Both the position numbers and the translations under genes were made by a program. DNA of 64,000 nt. It comes from Symbiodinium microadriaticum (lineage: Eukaryota; Sar; Dinophyceae; Suessiales; Symbiodiniaceae). Below the pieces are notes generated by a model. That model did not search any database. It was given only the letters and a program-made list of their open reading frames with translations, and was not told the DNA's origin. This document shows positions 36,301 through 48,657 of this stretch, in pieces; the stretch's first letter is position 1, and each line of letters opens with the position of its first letter. The stretch lies in NCBI GenBank assembly GCA_001939145.1, contig LSRX01000131.1:692159-756158 (forward strand), read 5' to 3'.

Positions 36301-39300
36301 TTTCGTCGGTTAGTAGAATCATCTAGATTTTAACGAAGGGTCCAAAAAATGGCTTGCACCTCGGTTTTCTTACGAGGGATTCTGCAAAGAAGTGGGTCAG
36401 GTGAACGGCTCTGTAGCGCCATTGCTACTGCTTTGAAAGGCGAAATGCGGCACCCCTGATGTTTACAGAAAACAACGAAATACGGGCCCGTGTTTCGCAC
36501 ATTGCCAAGAACTACACATAAGGCCTTGTGTGTTGGCGGTGGTATGCTGTAGTTGTTAACACAGATTCTTTACATGTGTCTTGAGCGTAAAATTACCTAG
36601 AGTCCCTCCGTTTAACATGTTTCTAAATCAATACGAATATTGAAGTTGTGATGGACAGGTGCATGTCGTGACGTGGAGTTGAAGGTGCAGCTCTATTTAG
36701 GGGTGCATCCCTCCGGGCTGAGGGCTCAGGTCCTAGGCTCTTCCCGCCGGGGCGCAACACTGAATGTTACACATCCCGGTGTCTGTCTCTTGCACGTATC
36801 ACGTGCATGTATCCACGCCTGTTGCTCAAGGTTCTAGCACAATACGATCTACAGCTGTTCGCCCGTAGCAAAAAAGAGACTCCTGCTTTGCCTGTGTTCG
36901 TATGCGCTTTGCGAGGGGATACGCACCAAGGTTGCATCTCAACCGGGAAAACGGGAAGCTTCATTCACACTTGCGGAGGTACCCGTTGGTACGCTCCAGA
37001 CAGGTGGAGGCAACTGGATCCCCGGTGTGCTTCATTCAGGTGAAACTGACCGGAATTTCTCCGGCACATGTCACTCAGGTGAAGATATCCGGAACGGAAG
37101 TTTCCCGGGACTCGATCCGTGGACAGCGCAAGGGCTAACCACTCTGCTGTGCCGTATTAGCATGGCGAAGGAGATGATGAGTATCTCTTTCAAGGTAATG
37201 AACCATGTGCGAGTCATCGCCCGAGCCTCAGCCTGGAGCAAAGCCCACAACCCCAACCGACCTGCACGGCAAGCCGCCGACGCAGTAGGGGGCGAGGCCC
37301 ACTGACAAAGCAGCTGGAAATTCTCATGCCCGCGATTTTGCTTGAACTGTTGGAGTACGCTGTCAGATTTGTTGGCGACGGGCTGCCTTGTCGTGGCATC
37401 ATTGGCATCTCAACCACCCTCCATTTGTGGAGCCTCGGGCTACTCCAAAGGAAGTGGGCTCTAATGAGCAAGTGGGCTCTGCCAAGAAACCCCCGAAGGC
37501 CCTTCCAATTGTGTTCGTTACTGTCCTGTTACCGACGGGGTCAGGCAGTGCCAGGAGTGACGGCCCACATGACGTGAGCTGGCCCTGTCGCACTGAGGCC
37601 AAATGGCCAAAGACACCAGAGTGATTGTCGTGTTGAAGCAATTGCTCAAGATTTAAGCAGTTCTTCTTCATACAGGGGTTCAATGGCCTTGGAGATCAGG
37701 ACTAATTCTGTTTGTTCTTGTTTTTCAAAGGTATTCTGTCTTTCTTTTTGCTCACGGTTGATGGCTAGCGCGAGGCCTCAGAGCAAAGTGCCACCGGCCT
37801 TGCTCCGAAAACGAATGACGGAGGCACATGGGATATTCGCATGGGCAGTCCCCTCGTGCCAGCTGCCACAGACTGGGTCTGTGTTTGTGTTTGTGTGAGA
37901 TATCTAAGGCCGCTTAGCCTCTGTTGAAAAGGCAGGTATGTCTGTCGCTAAGTGCGTGCCGGGGGTCTGCTGTTCTTATTATTGCCTTTGTTTACTTTTG
38001 ACCCAGGTCGGCCCCAAGCACTATGCTGGAGGGCAGCTACTTACTCTTTCAGTGAAGCCGACATCTGCCTCTAGGACGGGTGATGGCCCATAATTAATGC
38101 CATAGTTACGTGCAAAGGCCCGACCCCACAACAAGTGGGCATGGCCGAGTGTTTCAAGCACTTGCAGGCCCCCCACAGGATTTTGGCTCAGGCTCCGTTC
38201 AGACTGGCTCCTGCCAGCTGCCTTGCTGCTAGTCCAGTTCTTGTTTTGTTTGCTTGCTTACTTCTATGGCATTCTATGGGTCTCTAGGTCCAGGTGCGCC
38301 GGGCCTCCAGGAAAATGCCATTCGGAATAGAGCCGAAGTCGTCTTAAACCAGCAGTGAGTGCTTGGTGAGGTAATACGCCCGCCACGTGCAGAGCCCACT
38401 CGCGCAGCGTGAAAGTGAAGTTGATTGTCGTTGTCGTTGTTGTCGTTGTCGTCGTCGTCGCCGTCGTGGTTGTGGTTGTTTGTGGTTGTCGCTGTCGTCG
38501 TAATCGTCGTCGCTGTCGTCGTCGTCGTCGTGCATGCATGCAGGAACGTATATCCTGCATACATATATCTTCGGCTCGTCAATCGCTTTCGGGACACCCG
38601 GGCTCTAGTTCTAGTTTTAACAATCCTAAGCCCAAGTAACAGTCTTGTCAACTGAGTTCTTGGTAAACCCAGCGGCGGGACAGAAGAGAATTAGCAAAAG
38701 TAGCCGACATCGCAACCACTGACAAGATCTAACAAGAACGACGCGAAGGAACCTAGTTCGTCAAAACTCTCTGGTGCTTGGGCTCTGGTCCTACTCGTCA
38801 TTGAAATGATTGTTACCAGCAGAGAGTGGAGGACATGCTCAGAGTGCACAGCCTTAAAGGTGCTAGCGACCCACTGGTGGTGGCTGGCCAAACAAGCGAC
38901 AACTTCACCGTGACTCTAAATTGGACCTGTTGCACGAACCCTGGCATGTCAAAGGCACAACAGCTGCATGATCCTCTCCGATCTCTCTCAGTCAGTAGAC
39001 GGTTACACAGCGTGGCGCCTTGTACTCCGTACGCAGCAGGCGAGACTCCGCACTCGAGGATGATTGAAGGTCCTGGCGGTCCTGGCCAGGTCAGGCTTGC
39101 AGATGCCGATCTAGGATCTGAGGTTGCGGGTGATAGAAGCCTTATAGATTTATCGGGATTATGCTGCAGCCTGCAAAGCGTATCCTTCTACAGCTCCCAT
39201 GATCTGGCATGGGCGATGATGACGAATTGCATTGCAGTCGCCTGTGACAAACCTGTACAAGACAAGGTAAGTGTCCAGTTTCTCAATTCCGCGCCCCACG
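33398..39300. other. Sparse region with no recognised gene
   Basis: Open frames are short on both strands. A minus-strand piece at 36110-36322 has one plausible membrane helix (IMIYLAVVLCIAIVTIVMLF) but no family match. Minus-strand pieces near 34.0-35.3 kb look exon-like by composition but I could not phase or name them. Confidence 0.35.
38409..38540. repeat. Trinucleotide GTC/GTT repeat
   Basis: Imperfect run of GTCGTTGTC and GTCGTCGTC units for about 130 bp. It produces artificial open frames on both strands. Confidence 0.95.
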
Positions 39301-39804
39301 GAGAGCCAAAGAAGCACCATCATCAGCAGCATTAGTAATTCAGCCAGGGATAGGCTGACAGCGGGTCTGGACCTGCCCCTCCCCATACCTTCATCATTTT
39401 CATTGGCTTGGAGCTTGACCCCACGCTGGTTTGTGTCCACCAATGTTTGAGGCGGCTGATCGAGCCGCCTCGGCAAAGGGAACCAAGCAAAGTCAAAAAC
39501 TTCAGATAGGTCTGAGTTTTGCAGGGGCTTTTCTTTGAAACCTTGCTGGCAAGAGCGAAACCAGCTGCGGCCTCGTACAGGAATGTCAGAAAGACGGATC
39601 GAAACAAGCATGGGTTGCGACAAATCGCCAAAGCAAAGCCAGCATGCCACGCAGGCGAAGAATGGCGAATGACTCCAAAGGATTGCGCCTCGCTACCGTC
39701 TCTCATCATTCTAGATTGCTGTATGATCCTCGACTTCCCCACCAACCGTGCAAGTGTCCGTTGCTGTCGGTTTGCTGCCAGGTACTTATTGAACAGCCGC
39801 GTGC

Positions 39805-40392
39805 AGGGCAATTCGTCCTTCTCCTGGAGTTGTCGGCGCTGCATCCCTCGCAGAGCATGCTCCGATTTGGAGAGCTCGCGTTGCAGCTTGAAAACCTGCT
39901 CAGGCTGGGGCCAAGGCTACCTGCGACAGCAAATGCACGCAGGTGCCTTTTTGACACATTAGCACCGTACCCATTTCGCAAATCAATACCAAGCCTTGAC
40001 CCTCCAGTCATATCTACAATCACAGGCTGCTGGGAATTGACTGCGGCGCATAGTCTGCGCCAACCCTGAAATAGTCTCGCGCTGCAGGCCTCACCCACTC
40101 CGGGACCAGCTTTCCTAGCATGCATGAATCTGAAAGCACTTCAGCTTGCGGTCAGGTATCGGAACGAGTGTTTTCTCCAGCGCAAGGGGATAACTGGGAT
40201 AACTGACATGACATCCTAAAAGCTCACTAGGCGAGATGCAGCATCTGCGGAGGTACAGATCAAGACTTGTCCAGAGGCAAAACATCCTCTGCTGCAAGCA
40301 AGGTTCTTCACCTGCAGTTCCGCGGCTACCCGCTTCCTCAAGAGTTGTTCGGTGGAGAACTCCGTCTGCAAGCGATCCTTCTCCTGCGCGGC
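39805..40392 (-). CDS. Coiled-coil protein exons (40312-40392 and about 39805-39895)
   Basis: Exon 40312-40392 is AG|G-bounded, 27 codons, reading AAQEKDRLQTEFSTEQLLRK and on to RVAAELQ, then a GT donor. The next exon reads VFKLQRELSKSEHALRGMQR and on to RQLQEKDELP. Both have heptad-like spacing with no Pro, typical of coiled coil. No named family is recognised. The peptide may continue to further Gln/Arg-rich sequence near 39.7 kb. Confidence 0.55.
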
Positions 40393-41399
40393 CTGCACCA
40401 AGACACGTCGTCCATGGTCGGCCCGAGTAAGACTTACAATCAGCACCAGTGCAGTTGCCAGGAACTTCACGAAGCAACTTCTTCGATAACATCGGTTCAG
40501 GATTTCGACATTGGGATTGCTGAATCGTTGGCAGGTCCAAGGGCCGTGATGGTGGGCAGCGCATGAAACGAAACTTTACATGAACTGTTTCTAGATTCTA
40601 GATCCTGCTGGCGGGCGGTGCTCTGATCGGCGCAGCATTGCCGAATGTGCCGATTTGATTTCAGTTGCTGCAACCGTTGGGCGCAAGGCCACTCTGGTGG
40701 CAGGACAAGCCCGACTGTCGAGCGTACCTCAAAAGCGACAGACCGACGACATCAGGACATGGAGATGATGAACAAACTTGTGGGGGGAACAAGCCCTGGA
40801 CCTTGAGGTTGAGGAACCTCTGCGCCCTATGCCGCACACGCTGTACAGTTCATTGGCATCAATGAGCTTTCTGTGTCGTACTAGCAATTGGATGGGATGC
40901 ATGTTGGCAGCTTTCTTTATATGTGAAGGCCTACTAGTAACAGATTTCAACACGTATTATTCAGGTGCTGTCCAACCCTATGATTGTCGAAGGTTCTGAA
41001 AACATTTGATGCCGCTCGATGCCGTGTTGCATCTGTTAGCATAGCGGCACCGTGATGCGTCGTTGGACATCATGCACGCAGCAAGGATGCCCATTGCCGT
41101 GCCGGTGTTGCGGCTTCGAACCAGCTTGCATAGCCGATTTCAGGCCGTGGGAAGCTCAAGTTTCGGAGCGACGGCTCAAAGGACCTCATGGCAGCTCTAA
41201 GCACTCGCTTGTTGTTCACATTCGCTCTCGTAGAGCCAGTCATGGAGCCTTGCTCACTGTCTATCTTACCCACTCCCAACAACGACCACGACCACGGCCA
41301 CCACAACGATGCGGACGATTATGACAACCGCGAAAAACAACTGCACTAATAACTACAGTACAGGCTATACCGAAACCAGCACAACGCTTCCCAATGACT

Positions 41400-42060
41400 C
41401 AATCTATCAGCAGGTAGATTAGCACGGCGCACATATCTCGCCTCGTCCAATCTGGCATATAGCTCTGACACTGTCTGAGCAGCAGCTCCAGCAGCCTGAT
41501 CATGGACCGATGGATTTTTCGTCACGGATTCGATTGTCCGAGGTGCATAAAGAAACAAGACTTCGTGTATGCTGGGCTCGGAACCCACTATCTATAGTTA
41601 ATCCCCACAAGCTTGAGACCGAGTAGCTAAGACTTGGACCTGGATTGTGAGACACGTAAATCCATGAAGCGTCGATTCCCGAAGACTTAGTGGCAAGCTA
41701 GGGCTTGATTCGCACAGGCACAGGGCCATGCTTTCATGTGAAAACAAAGCGACCGCTTCCGTTACCCTTACGATGCCTTACGACTGACAGGGCGATCTGA
41801 TCCGCAGCTTGCAGTCGGCCTTCTGCTCTTCGAACAGCGCGGCCTTTGCTGCAGCAGCCTGCCTCTGCGCCTGACATACGACTCAGGAACCACACCCGCA
41901 TGAGCAGCGTGCATCTTGCCTCCTCCAGCTCTCCGCAAAGCTCGGCAACTGCAGGAACCTCGGGGCTTGCCGACTTTTCTGTCCACGACTACAGTGTCTG
42001 CCAGCCTCGAAATCAACTTGTCGGACATCCGCTGAATTCCTTACCAGTGAGCGAAGGTCT
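41400..42060 (-). CDS. Further coiled-coil exon pieces
   Basis: Minus-strand segments read ELCGELEEARCTLLMRVW (near 41.9 kb), AQRQAAAAKAALFEEQKADC (near 41.8 kb) and ELYARLDEARYVRRANL (near 41.45 kb). Composition and spacing resemble the exons at 39.8-40.4 kb, so they may be 5' exons of the same gene. Borders are not fixed. Confidence 0.4.
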
Positions 42061-42099
42061 GCAACTACAAAAGTGATTCGCTGCCACATGTGACATCAC

Positions 42100-43726
42100 C
42101 ATACACCACCTGTACCAGTACTACTGGCGGAGCGCAGACAAACTCCAAATTTGCTAACAGCGACAGAGCAGAGTCACTCACTAAAAACAATAAGTAGCTC
42201 TCCCGGCAGAGCACAACGCTGGGTCGGATAGTGCAATGCGCGGAACTTCAAACTTGGCCGGAGGACTCAGGCGTGAAATGAAAAGAGATGAAGGCGACAC
42301 TATCAATAATGCGCAGCAAAACAACTCCCTTTCAAGAGCGAGGTCCGCGGTGTACTCGCGTTCAATACCTGCGATGAAGAGCAATGTCGGGTATGGCCCG
42401 GTATGGCACCTTAAAGCGAGTTGGTGCAGGGCACGCATGGGCACACGCTCGCAGTGTCAACATCGCTTGAAAGAGTGCCACGCTGTGTTATTCAATTGAT
42501 TGGACATTCCTTGCTTTAAGGGTGAAGCGGCAAACCCAGTGCGCAGTGGAGCCATCTTCTCGGAAGCAAAGTTGAAGCGCCAACGGCAGTTCTCTACAGT
42601 TCAGGAGTCATGGAGTCATTGCATTGGACTCCTGGCTCTTCAGTGCTTGCGGGCTCAGTGGCTGACTGTGCGCTGAATGCGCGGATTGCGCTGGAGTGCG
42701 CTTATTGCGCCAAAATTGCGCTGTTTCTGCAATCGCGCCAGTTGCGCTGGGATTGGGCCGATTGCACCTATTCTCCTTTACTATGTATTTTCTTGATTGT
42801 CGCTGGGGCACCCTGGTCACGCAATGTGGGCCAAGCGCGTTTGCTGACCCTGCCAGCATTTCATGCGCTTGCGTCTTCAGAACTCTGCACTTCCGTGACC
42901 AACTTTCCCGAACCCACAACCAACGATTAACTGCACCCTGCCGTCCCTCCCGACACTTTGCCCAATTATCAGAACTCTTATCAACCTTGAACTCGGAGGG
43001 TGGGTCTTGGACTGATGGGGCGCACCGGATGTTCGCTTTCAAAAGTTGGGCTGGCAGGGAGCAGGTGAGGGCTGATAGGGCGTCTGAGTTTATCGGGCTT
43101 TTCGAGTCTAGCGGGGCGCGTCCGCTGTTTCCCGCAGGGCCGAGGTCCTACTGCCACCACAAAGGGCTGGTTCAGGGAGGAGTAGCCTTGTTCAGCGTCC
43201 GTATGATACAAGACATACTTCTTGCTTCGACAAAATTCGTCCACATCCATCGCTACTTGGAGTCATCCATCATGTGACGAGAAGGATGTCAGCTACATGC
43301 TCGGCGCGAAACCAAAAGACTGCTCGGTGCGGCATTGCCTGGAACACTCTGAAGGAAACCCAAACGTGTTTAAATTCAGCCGAAATCTGCCATGAGCACA
43401 GCAGAGTTGAGCTCAACGTCATCACATGAGCCAAGTCACGTGGCACTCTTGGCAAATGGCTGCGGTGCCGTCGCCGGCCGCAATGGTCGGTCACCTGCGG
43501 TACGGCGGGTGGCGCTTTAGCTCTGGGGCCTTCCATTGCGTCGTTTCCTTCTGCTTCGAATGCCTAAGGCATTAACAGTTTTGGCAGGAGTCCACACGTC
43601 CTGCAGTGAAGCTCACAAAATGTGTGAAATGCAGATCGTCGTAATTGCGATGCTGTGCGACCGGCAGCAGGCACGCGACATGGGTAGAACTTGAAAAATG
43701 CTCAATACTCAGTCATACTCAGTCAC
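42100..43726. other. Unassigned region with TTGCGC-rich stretch
   Basis: No recognisable exon. Around 42660-42770 the hexamer-like unit TTGCGC or GTGCGC recurs many times at irregular spacing, which looks like a decayed low-complexity tract. Confidence 0.35.
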
Positions 43727-46065
43727 TTAGGCCTGCATCCTTGATGCTCGCGTTGGCAAACAACACGGCGTCCTTGAACAAAAACACTGACATCTTTTCA
43801 TAGCTGCGAACGCTGCAATACCTGCCTGCTCCATCTCTTCCCGTTTCGCCGAGGTCGGACCAGGTTTGGGACGGATGCTGTCTCCTTGTTGGTTGCCATG
43901 GCCATGTGAACTCATAGTCCCATCTTGGCCTCCACCTTTGCGCGGCATCACAACTTCTGTATCAAAAGGCCTTTGTTGCAAACGGACTGTGCCCCGGCCC
44001 TGCTCACCTGTCGTATTCAAGCATTCTTCTTCTTTCTGAGCATGTGCAAATGCTGCCGTGGTTGTCCGCTCAGCCTTGCATTCCTCCGCTTGCGGCTCTG
44101 CTCGCGCAGCGGATGCAGCCTCTGTTTTGAGAGCAGGCTCGTCAATGCTGGGACGCTCCCGCGATAAAGGCTGCTGCTCTGGCGCATCATGGCTGTGTCG
44201 CACGGCCAGCGCTACACCTACGAGTGCTTCGGCGTTATCAGAAACAACCAGATTGTGATCCACCTGGGCCTCCCGATCCTGTCCACACGGTGCCGTTCCA
44301 CCCTTCTCATCGCGGGGTATCTCTTCCGCTTCTGCCTGTGCGGTGTGTGATCCATGCTCCGTTGCATCAGGTCGGGGACGTGTGCTGTCTTGGTGTTGGC
44401 TGTGCTGTGCTTGCGATCTGTCTGTCACGTCCGTCTCATCTTCATCTGCAGCTGTGCGAGCCAATGCACCTTCTTCAACAAGTTCAACAGGATGTCTCCT
44501 GGACTCGGCTGAAGTTTGGGTTTCTGCGGTCTCTGCACCCGCCGTATTCCAGCGTGCTGCTTCGTTCTGAGCCTGCCCAGATGCTGCCGTGCTTGATTCC
44601 TCCGCTTGCGGCTCTGCTCGCGCCGCGGATGCTACCTCGGCATTGGCAATTGGATCAGCCATGCTGGGAAGCTCCTGCGATAAAGGCTGCTGCTCATGCG
44701 CACCATGGCTGTGTAGCGCGGCCGCCGCTGCACCCGCCAGTGCTTCGGCATTATCAGAAACAACCAGATTGTGATCCACCTGGGCCTCCCGATCCTGCCC
44801 ACACGGTGCCGTTCCACCCTTCTCATCGCGGGGTATCTCTTCCGCTTCTGCTTGTGCCGTGTGTGATCCATGCTCTGTTGCATCAGGTCTGGGATGTGTG
44901 CCATCTTGGTGTTGGCTGTGCTGTGCTTGTGATCTGTCCGTCATGTCCGTCTCATCTTCATCTGCAGCTGTGCGAGCCAATGCACCTTCTTCAACAAGTT
45001 CAACAGGATGTCTCCTGGACTCGGCTGAAGTTTGGGTTTCTGCGGTCTCTGCACCCGCCGTATTCCAGCGTGCTGCTTCGTTCTGAGCCTGCCCAGATGC
45101 TGCCGTGCTTGATTCCTCCGCTTGCGGCTCTGCTCGCGCCGCGGATGCTACCTCGGCATTGGCAATTGGATCAGCCATGCTGGGAAGCTCCTGCGATAAA
45201 GGCTGCTGCTCATGCGCACCATGGCTGTGTAGCGCGGCCGCCGCTGCACCCGCCAGTGCTTCGGCATTATCAGAAACAACCAGATTGTGATCCACCTGGG
45301 CCTCCCGATCCTGCCCACACGGTGCCGTTCCACCCTTCTCATCGCGGGGTATCTCTTCCGCTTCTGCTTGTGCCGTGTGTGATCCATGCTCTGTTGCATC
45401 AGGTCTGGGATGTGTGCCGTCTTGGTGTTGGCTGTGCTGTGCTTGTGATCTGTCCGTCATGTCCGTCTCATCTTCATCTGCAGCTGTGCGAGCCAATGCA
45501 CCTTCTTCAACAAGTTCAACAGGATGTCTCCTGGACTCGGCTGAAGTTTGGGTTTCTGCGGTCTCTGCACCCGCCGTATTCCAGCGTGCTGCTTCGTTCT
45601 GAGCCTGTCCAGATGCTGCCGTGCTTGATTCCTCCGCTTGCGGCTCTGCTCGCGCCGCGGATGCTGCCTCGGTATTGGGAGCAGCCTCATCGATGCCGGG
45701 ACGCTCCTGCGATAAAGGCTGCTGCTCATGCGCACCATGGCTGTGTAGCGCGGCCGCCGCTGCACCCGCCAGTGCTTCGGCATTATCAGAAACAACCAGA
45801 TTGTGATCCACCTGGGCCTCCCGATCCTGCCCACACGGTGCCGTTCCACCCTTCTCATCGCGGGGTATCTCTTCCGCTTCTGCTTGTGCCGTGTGTGATC
45901 CATGCTCTGTTGCATCAGGTCTGGGATGTGTGCCGTCTTGGTGTTGACTGTGCTGATCCTTTGTAAGCATGTTCGTCCCTTCGTCTTCTCCAGACTGTTG
46001 CCGGAACAACGGGGCTTCGCTCCGGGCATCCGGGACTTCTGCGCCTTCCTTTGTCACGGCAACCT
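43727..46065 (-). CDS. Disordered acidic protein segment made of 172-residue repeats
   Basis: A single open frame of about 776 codons with an AG|G-type acceptor just above 46065, so likely an internal exon; a GTG at 46057, not an ATG, opens the frame. It holds three full and one partial copies of a 172-residue unit (516 bp) rich in Glu, Ala, Gln, Asp and His, with phrases such as HSQHQDGTHPRPDATEHG, IPRDEKGGTAPCGQDREAQ, DHNLVVSDNAEALAGAAAAA and HPVELVEEGALARTAADEDE. It has no hydrophobic core and is predicted to be unstructured. It lies directly downstream of the PDZ-array exon on the same strand and may be its continuation. No named family. Confidence 0.7.
43940..46020. repeat. 516-bp in-frame tandem repeat
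   Basis: Copies begin at equivalent points near 44343, 44859 and 45375, spaced exactly 516 bp (172 codons). The middle copies are nearly identical at DNA level, including synonymous positions. A more diverged partial copy lies at 43.9-44.3 kb and the start of another at 45.9-46.0 kb. The exact multiple of three keeps the frame open. Confidence 0.93.
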
Positions 46066-46914
46066 GCGCTCGCTAAATGGGTGCAGCATTGCTTGCAGCG
46101 TGCAGTCTTATGCAGCTCCCTGCAACCTGGTAGGTAAATGCTTACACACTATCTCCTGAAAGGGAAGATTCGCACTTCGAGTATGCGCCTCTTCCTGTTG
46201 CAACCGCCCAGCTTTTCCTGCAACCAGTGCCATGACCCTTCTAGACTCTAGACTTCTAGCGTCTGCCCCTGTAGTACTGTAGCACTAGTATCATCTAGCA
46301 GCACTCAGGAAATCACCCCGTCCTTCGTCCTGACTTTCTTTGGCTGCTTGGTTCAAGCTGTCCACCTGTGCATGGAGTCGGAGGATGGAAATCTAGGAAT
46401 ATGTTGTCATCTTTGTCATTCCTCCTATCGAATGCCTATCATCAGTTGACACATTTCTTCTATCGTCCACGCCTTCCCCGAAACCAAAATCCCGTTACCG
46501 AAACGTTGAAGACATGACAGACGGTTCTAAGGCTGAGGCTTCAAATACATCGTTTGCAGTTAGCTTCGCACCCCTTACTGGCGCTGTACTTGGCATGTCT
46601 TGGCATGATCGTTGATCGGAGGCATGCCGGTTCTAGGACGACAAACCAGAAAATCGACAGATCAGTTCGCCACCGCCATGAGCAAGATGAACTTTCACAT
46701 CAGCAGTTTGAACCGGCAGCCGCAAATGTCGATATCGCTGGATAGCGATTTCCACCCGACTAGTGGTAAAGTTACGGGAAAGCAAGCGCTCACGAGAAGT
46801 TAGAAGCTAACTGTGCTTGTCCTCGGGAACCGTGCTACATCCACACACAAGCACATAGCGGGTTGTGCGGTGTGGCTGAAACTGTGTCGTATCGGCACTT
46901 CAACTCCAGCCTGC

Positions 46915-48219
46915 CTGCTTGGGCATGATTTCCCGCTCGTCAGAAGCATCGGCCGGCAGATCCATTTTCTGCGGCCGAATTTCTTGCTCAGCAACCGATG
47001 TGTTCGTGGCCACAGTAGGGGCAGCGGCTGCTGCATCATTTGGCGAAGCAGACTGATCAGCTGGAACAGCCTCCCCCATGGACTGGAACTTCATTGTCAG
47101 TGGCCGATCTTTCAACAAGCGCTTGAATGTCTCATAGTCCATACCTTCCACGGATGTAAGTTCGTCCTTTCCCACCTCGGTGAGGACATCTCCTTCGCGC
47201 ACGCCGGCATCATTGCCAAAAGAATTCTCCGCAAGGCCCTTCACATCAATGCGACCAGGTGGCATCCCGTTAAACGTGATGCCAAGCTTGCCCACTTCCA
47301 AGCCTGCGGTGATTGTGTACGTATCCCTCGAAAGGCGGTCTGTTGCCGGCATTTCGCTCTGCGTGCGTTGCTCGGTGCCGTGATCCACATGACTGGAAGA
47401 AGTCTCCGCAAGGACTGGGGCAGCTGTTGCAATGGCCGGCGCAAGGAACCTCATCTTCAGTGGCCGGTCCTTCAGTAATCCCTTGAATGCCTCCTCGCTT
47501 ATGCTCTCCAGGGGTTGCAAGTCGTCACTGCCGACTTCTATCAGGACGTCTCCCTCCTTCACACCGCTTGTGCTGCCGAACAGGCCCGCAGCAACGCCCT
47601 TGACTTCAATCCTGCCAGGAGGCATGCTGTGGAAGCTGATGCCCAGCTTGCCAGTGTCAGCACTTGCCGCCACCGTGTACTCAGTTCTGGAATGTTGCCG
47701 AGGAAGCTCATGCTCTTCAATGGGTCGCCGTGCTTTCTGCAAGGACTGAAAACGCAGCCTCAGAGGCCGATCCTTCAAAAAGCTCTTAAAGGTCTCGGCA
47801 CTCATGCCATCCAGTGATTGCAAGGAATATCTACCGGCATCGGTGAGCACATCTCCCTCCTGCACGCCTTTGTCGCTTCCGAAAAGACCTTCTGTGACAC
47901 TCTTGACCTCTACTGAACCGGGTGGCATTCCATGAAATGTGACGCCAAGCTTTTCGTTTTCGTGATCTGCGGCGACAGTGTACGAGCTGTGAGGGCTTGA
48001 GAACCTCAAGCGAATCGGGCGTCCTGCTAAGCGTTCTTTAAACTGGTTCTCCAGCATGTCAAGGAGAATGCCGTCTACTTCCAAGAGCTCGTCTCCGGCC
48101 TGCACTCCATGTATACAACCGAAGGATTCTTGGGTCACGACTTTCACGAAGATCTTGTCAGGAGTGCCACTGAACTGGATGCCAAGTTTCCTGGGATTCG
48201 GTTGGAGGGGTGGGCGCAT
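46915..48219 (-). CDS. Tandem PDZ-like domain protein (four repeats)
   Basis: Open frame of about 435 residues from an ATG at 48219. Four PDZ-like repeats begin near residues 10, 85, 185 and 300. Each has the pattern KLGI.F.GMPPG.I.VK.V....FG...GV.EGDVL.EVG...L..L..M..E.FK.LLKDRPL..RF, with the GLGF-type carboxylate loop changed to KLGI. PDZ domains bind C-terminal peptides and scaffold complexes. After the fourth repeat the sequence becomes Ala- and Asp-rich (SPNDAAAAAPTVATNTSVAE). A GC donor after codon CAG at 46915 would join it in phase to the acidic repeat exon at 46065; otherwise it stops at 46900. The start may instead be an AG|G acceptor near 48190. Confidence 0.85.
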
Positions 48220-48657
48220 CCGGGTATTTAGCTAAGTTTGAATGCGTCTGCTCCAGGAGTGCCCGTTTCGCTGCGTGCTAGCAGGATCAGCCGAAGCATA
48301 GCACACCAAGGCTCTGTACATCCTGTCCGGCCACGACAGAGTACTGCCGCAAGCTCATGCATGCACAAGATCTCTGGACCGTCGACAGCTCCTGAAGGCT
48401 GCAGGTGCTAGCATTGACATGTTGACGCTAGCCATAGCCTGAAGCCAAATACTCTCCTGCAGATGTCTCGGATAAGAGTCGCGGACCCAGTGGTAGCCCG
48501 CGTTACACGCAGTCTTCATGAGAGAGAAACGAGATGCGAATCCGGAGCGCCCCTTTTCTGCACACAGCAGACATGTCTCGTGTCACCAGCATCGTCCCAT
48601 CAAAGACCAGGAGCGCTCGCCGCGCTCCCACACCGACGGATGTGATCCTGAGCAGAC

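Noticed and set aside
38264-38655. Several overlapping Asp-, Thr- or Val-rich frames
   Set aside because: All are readings of the GTC/GTT trinucleotide tract at 38409-38540.
42696-43277. 193-codon plus-strand frame
   Set aside because: Overlaps the TTGCGC-rich low-complexity stretch, which can keep frames open by chance. No motif seen.
44224-45966. 580-codon open frame on the plus strand
   Set aside because: It is the antisense of the in-frame 516-bp repeats. Pro/Leu/Cys-rich translation without a recognisable domain, and all other genes lie on the minus strand. Kept only as a note on the repeat.
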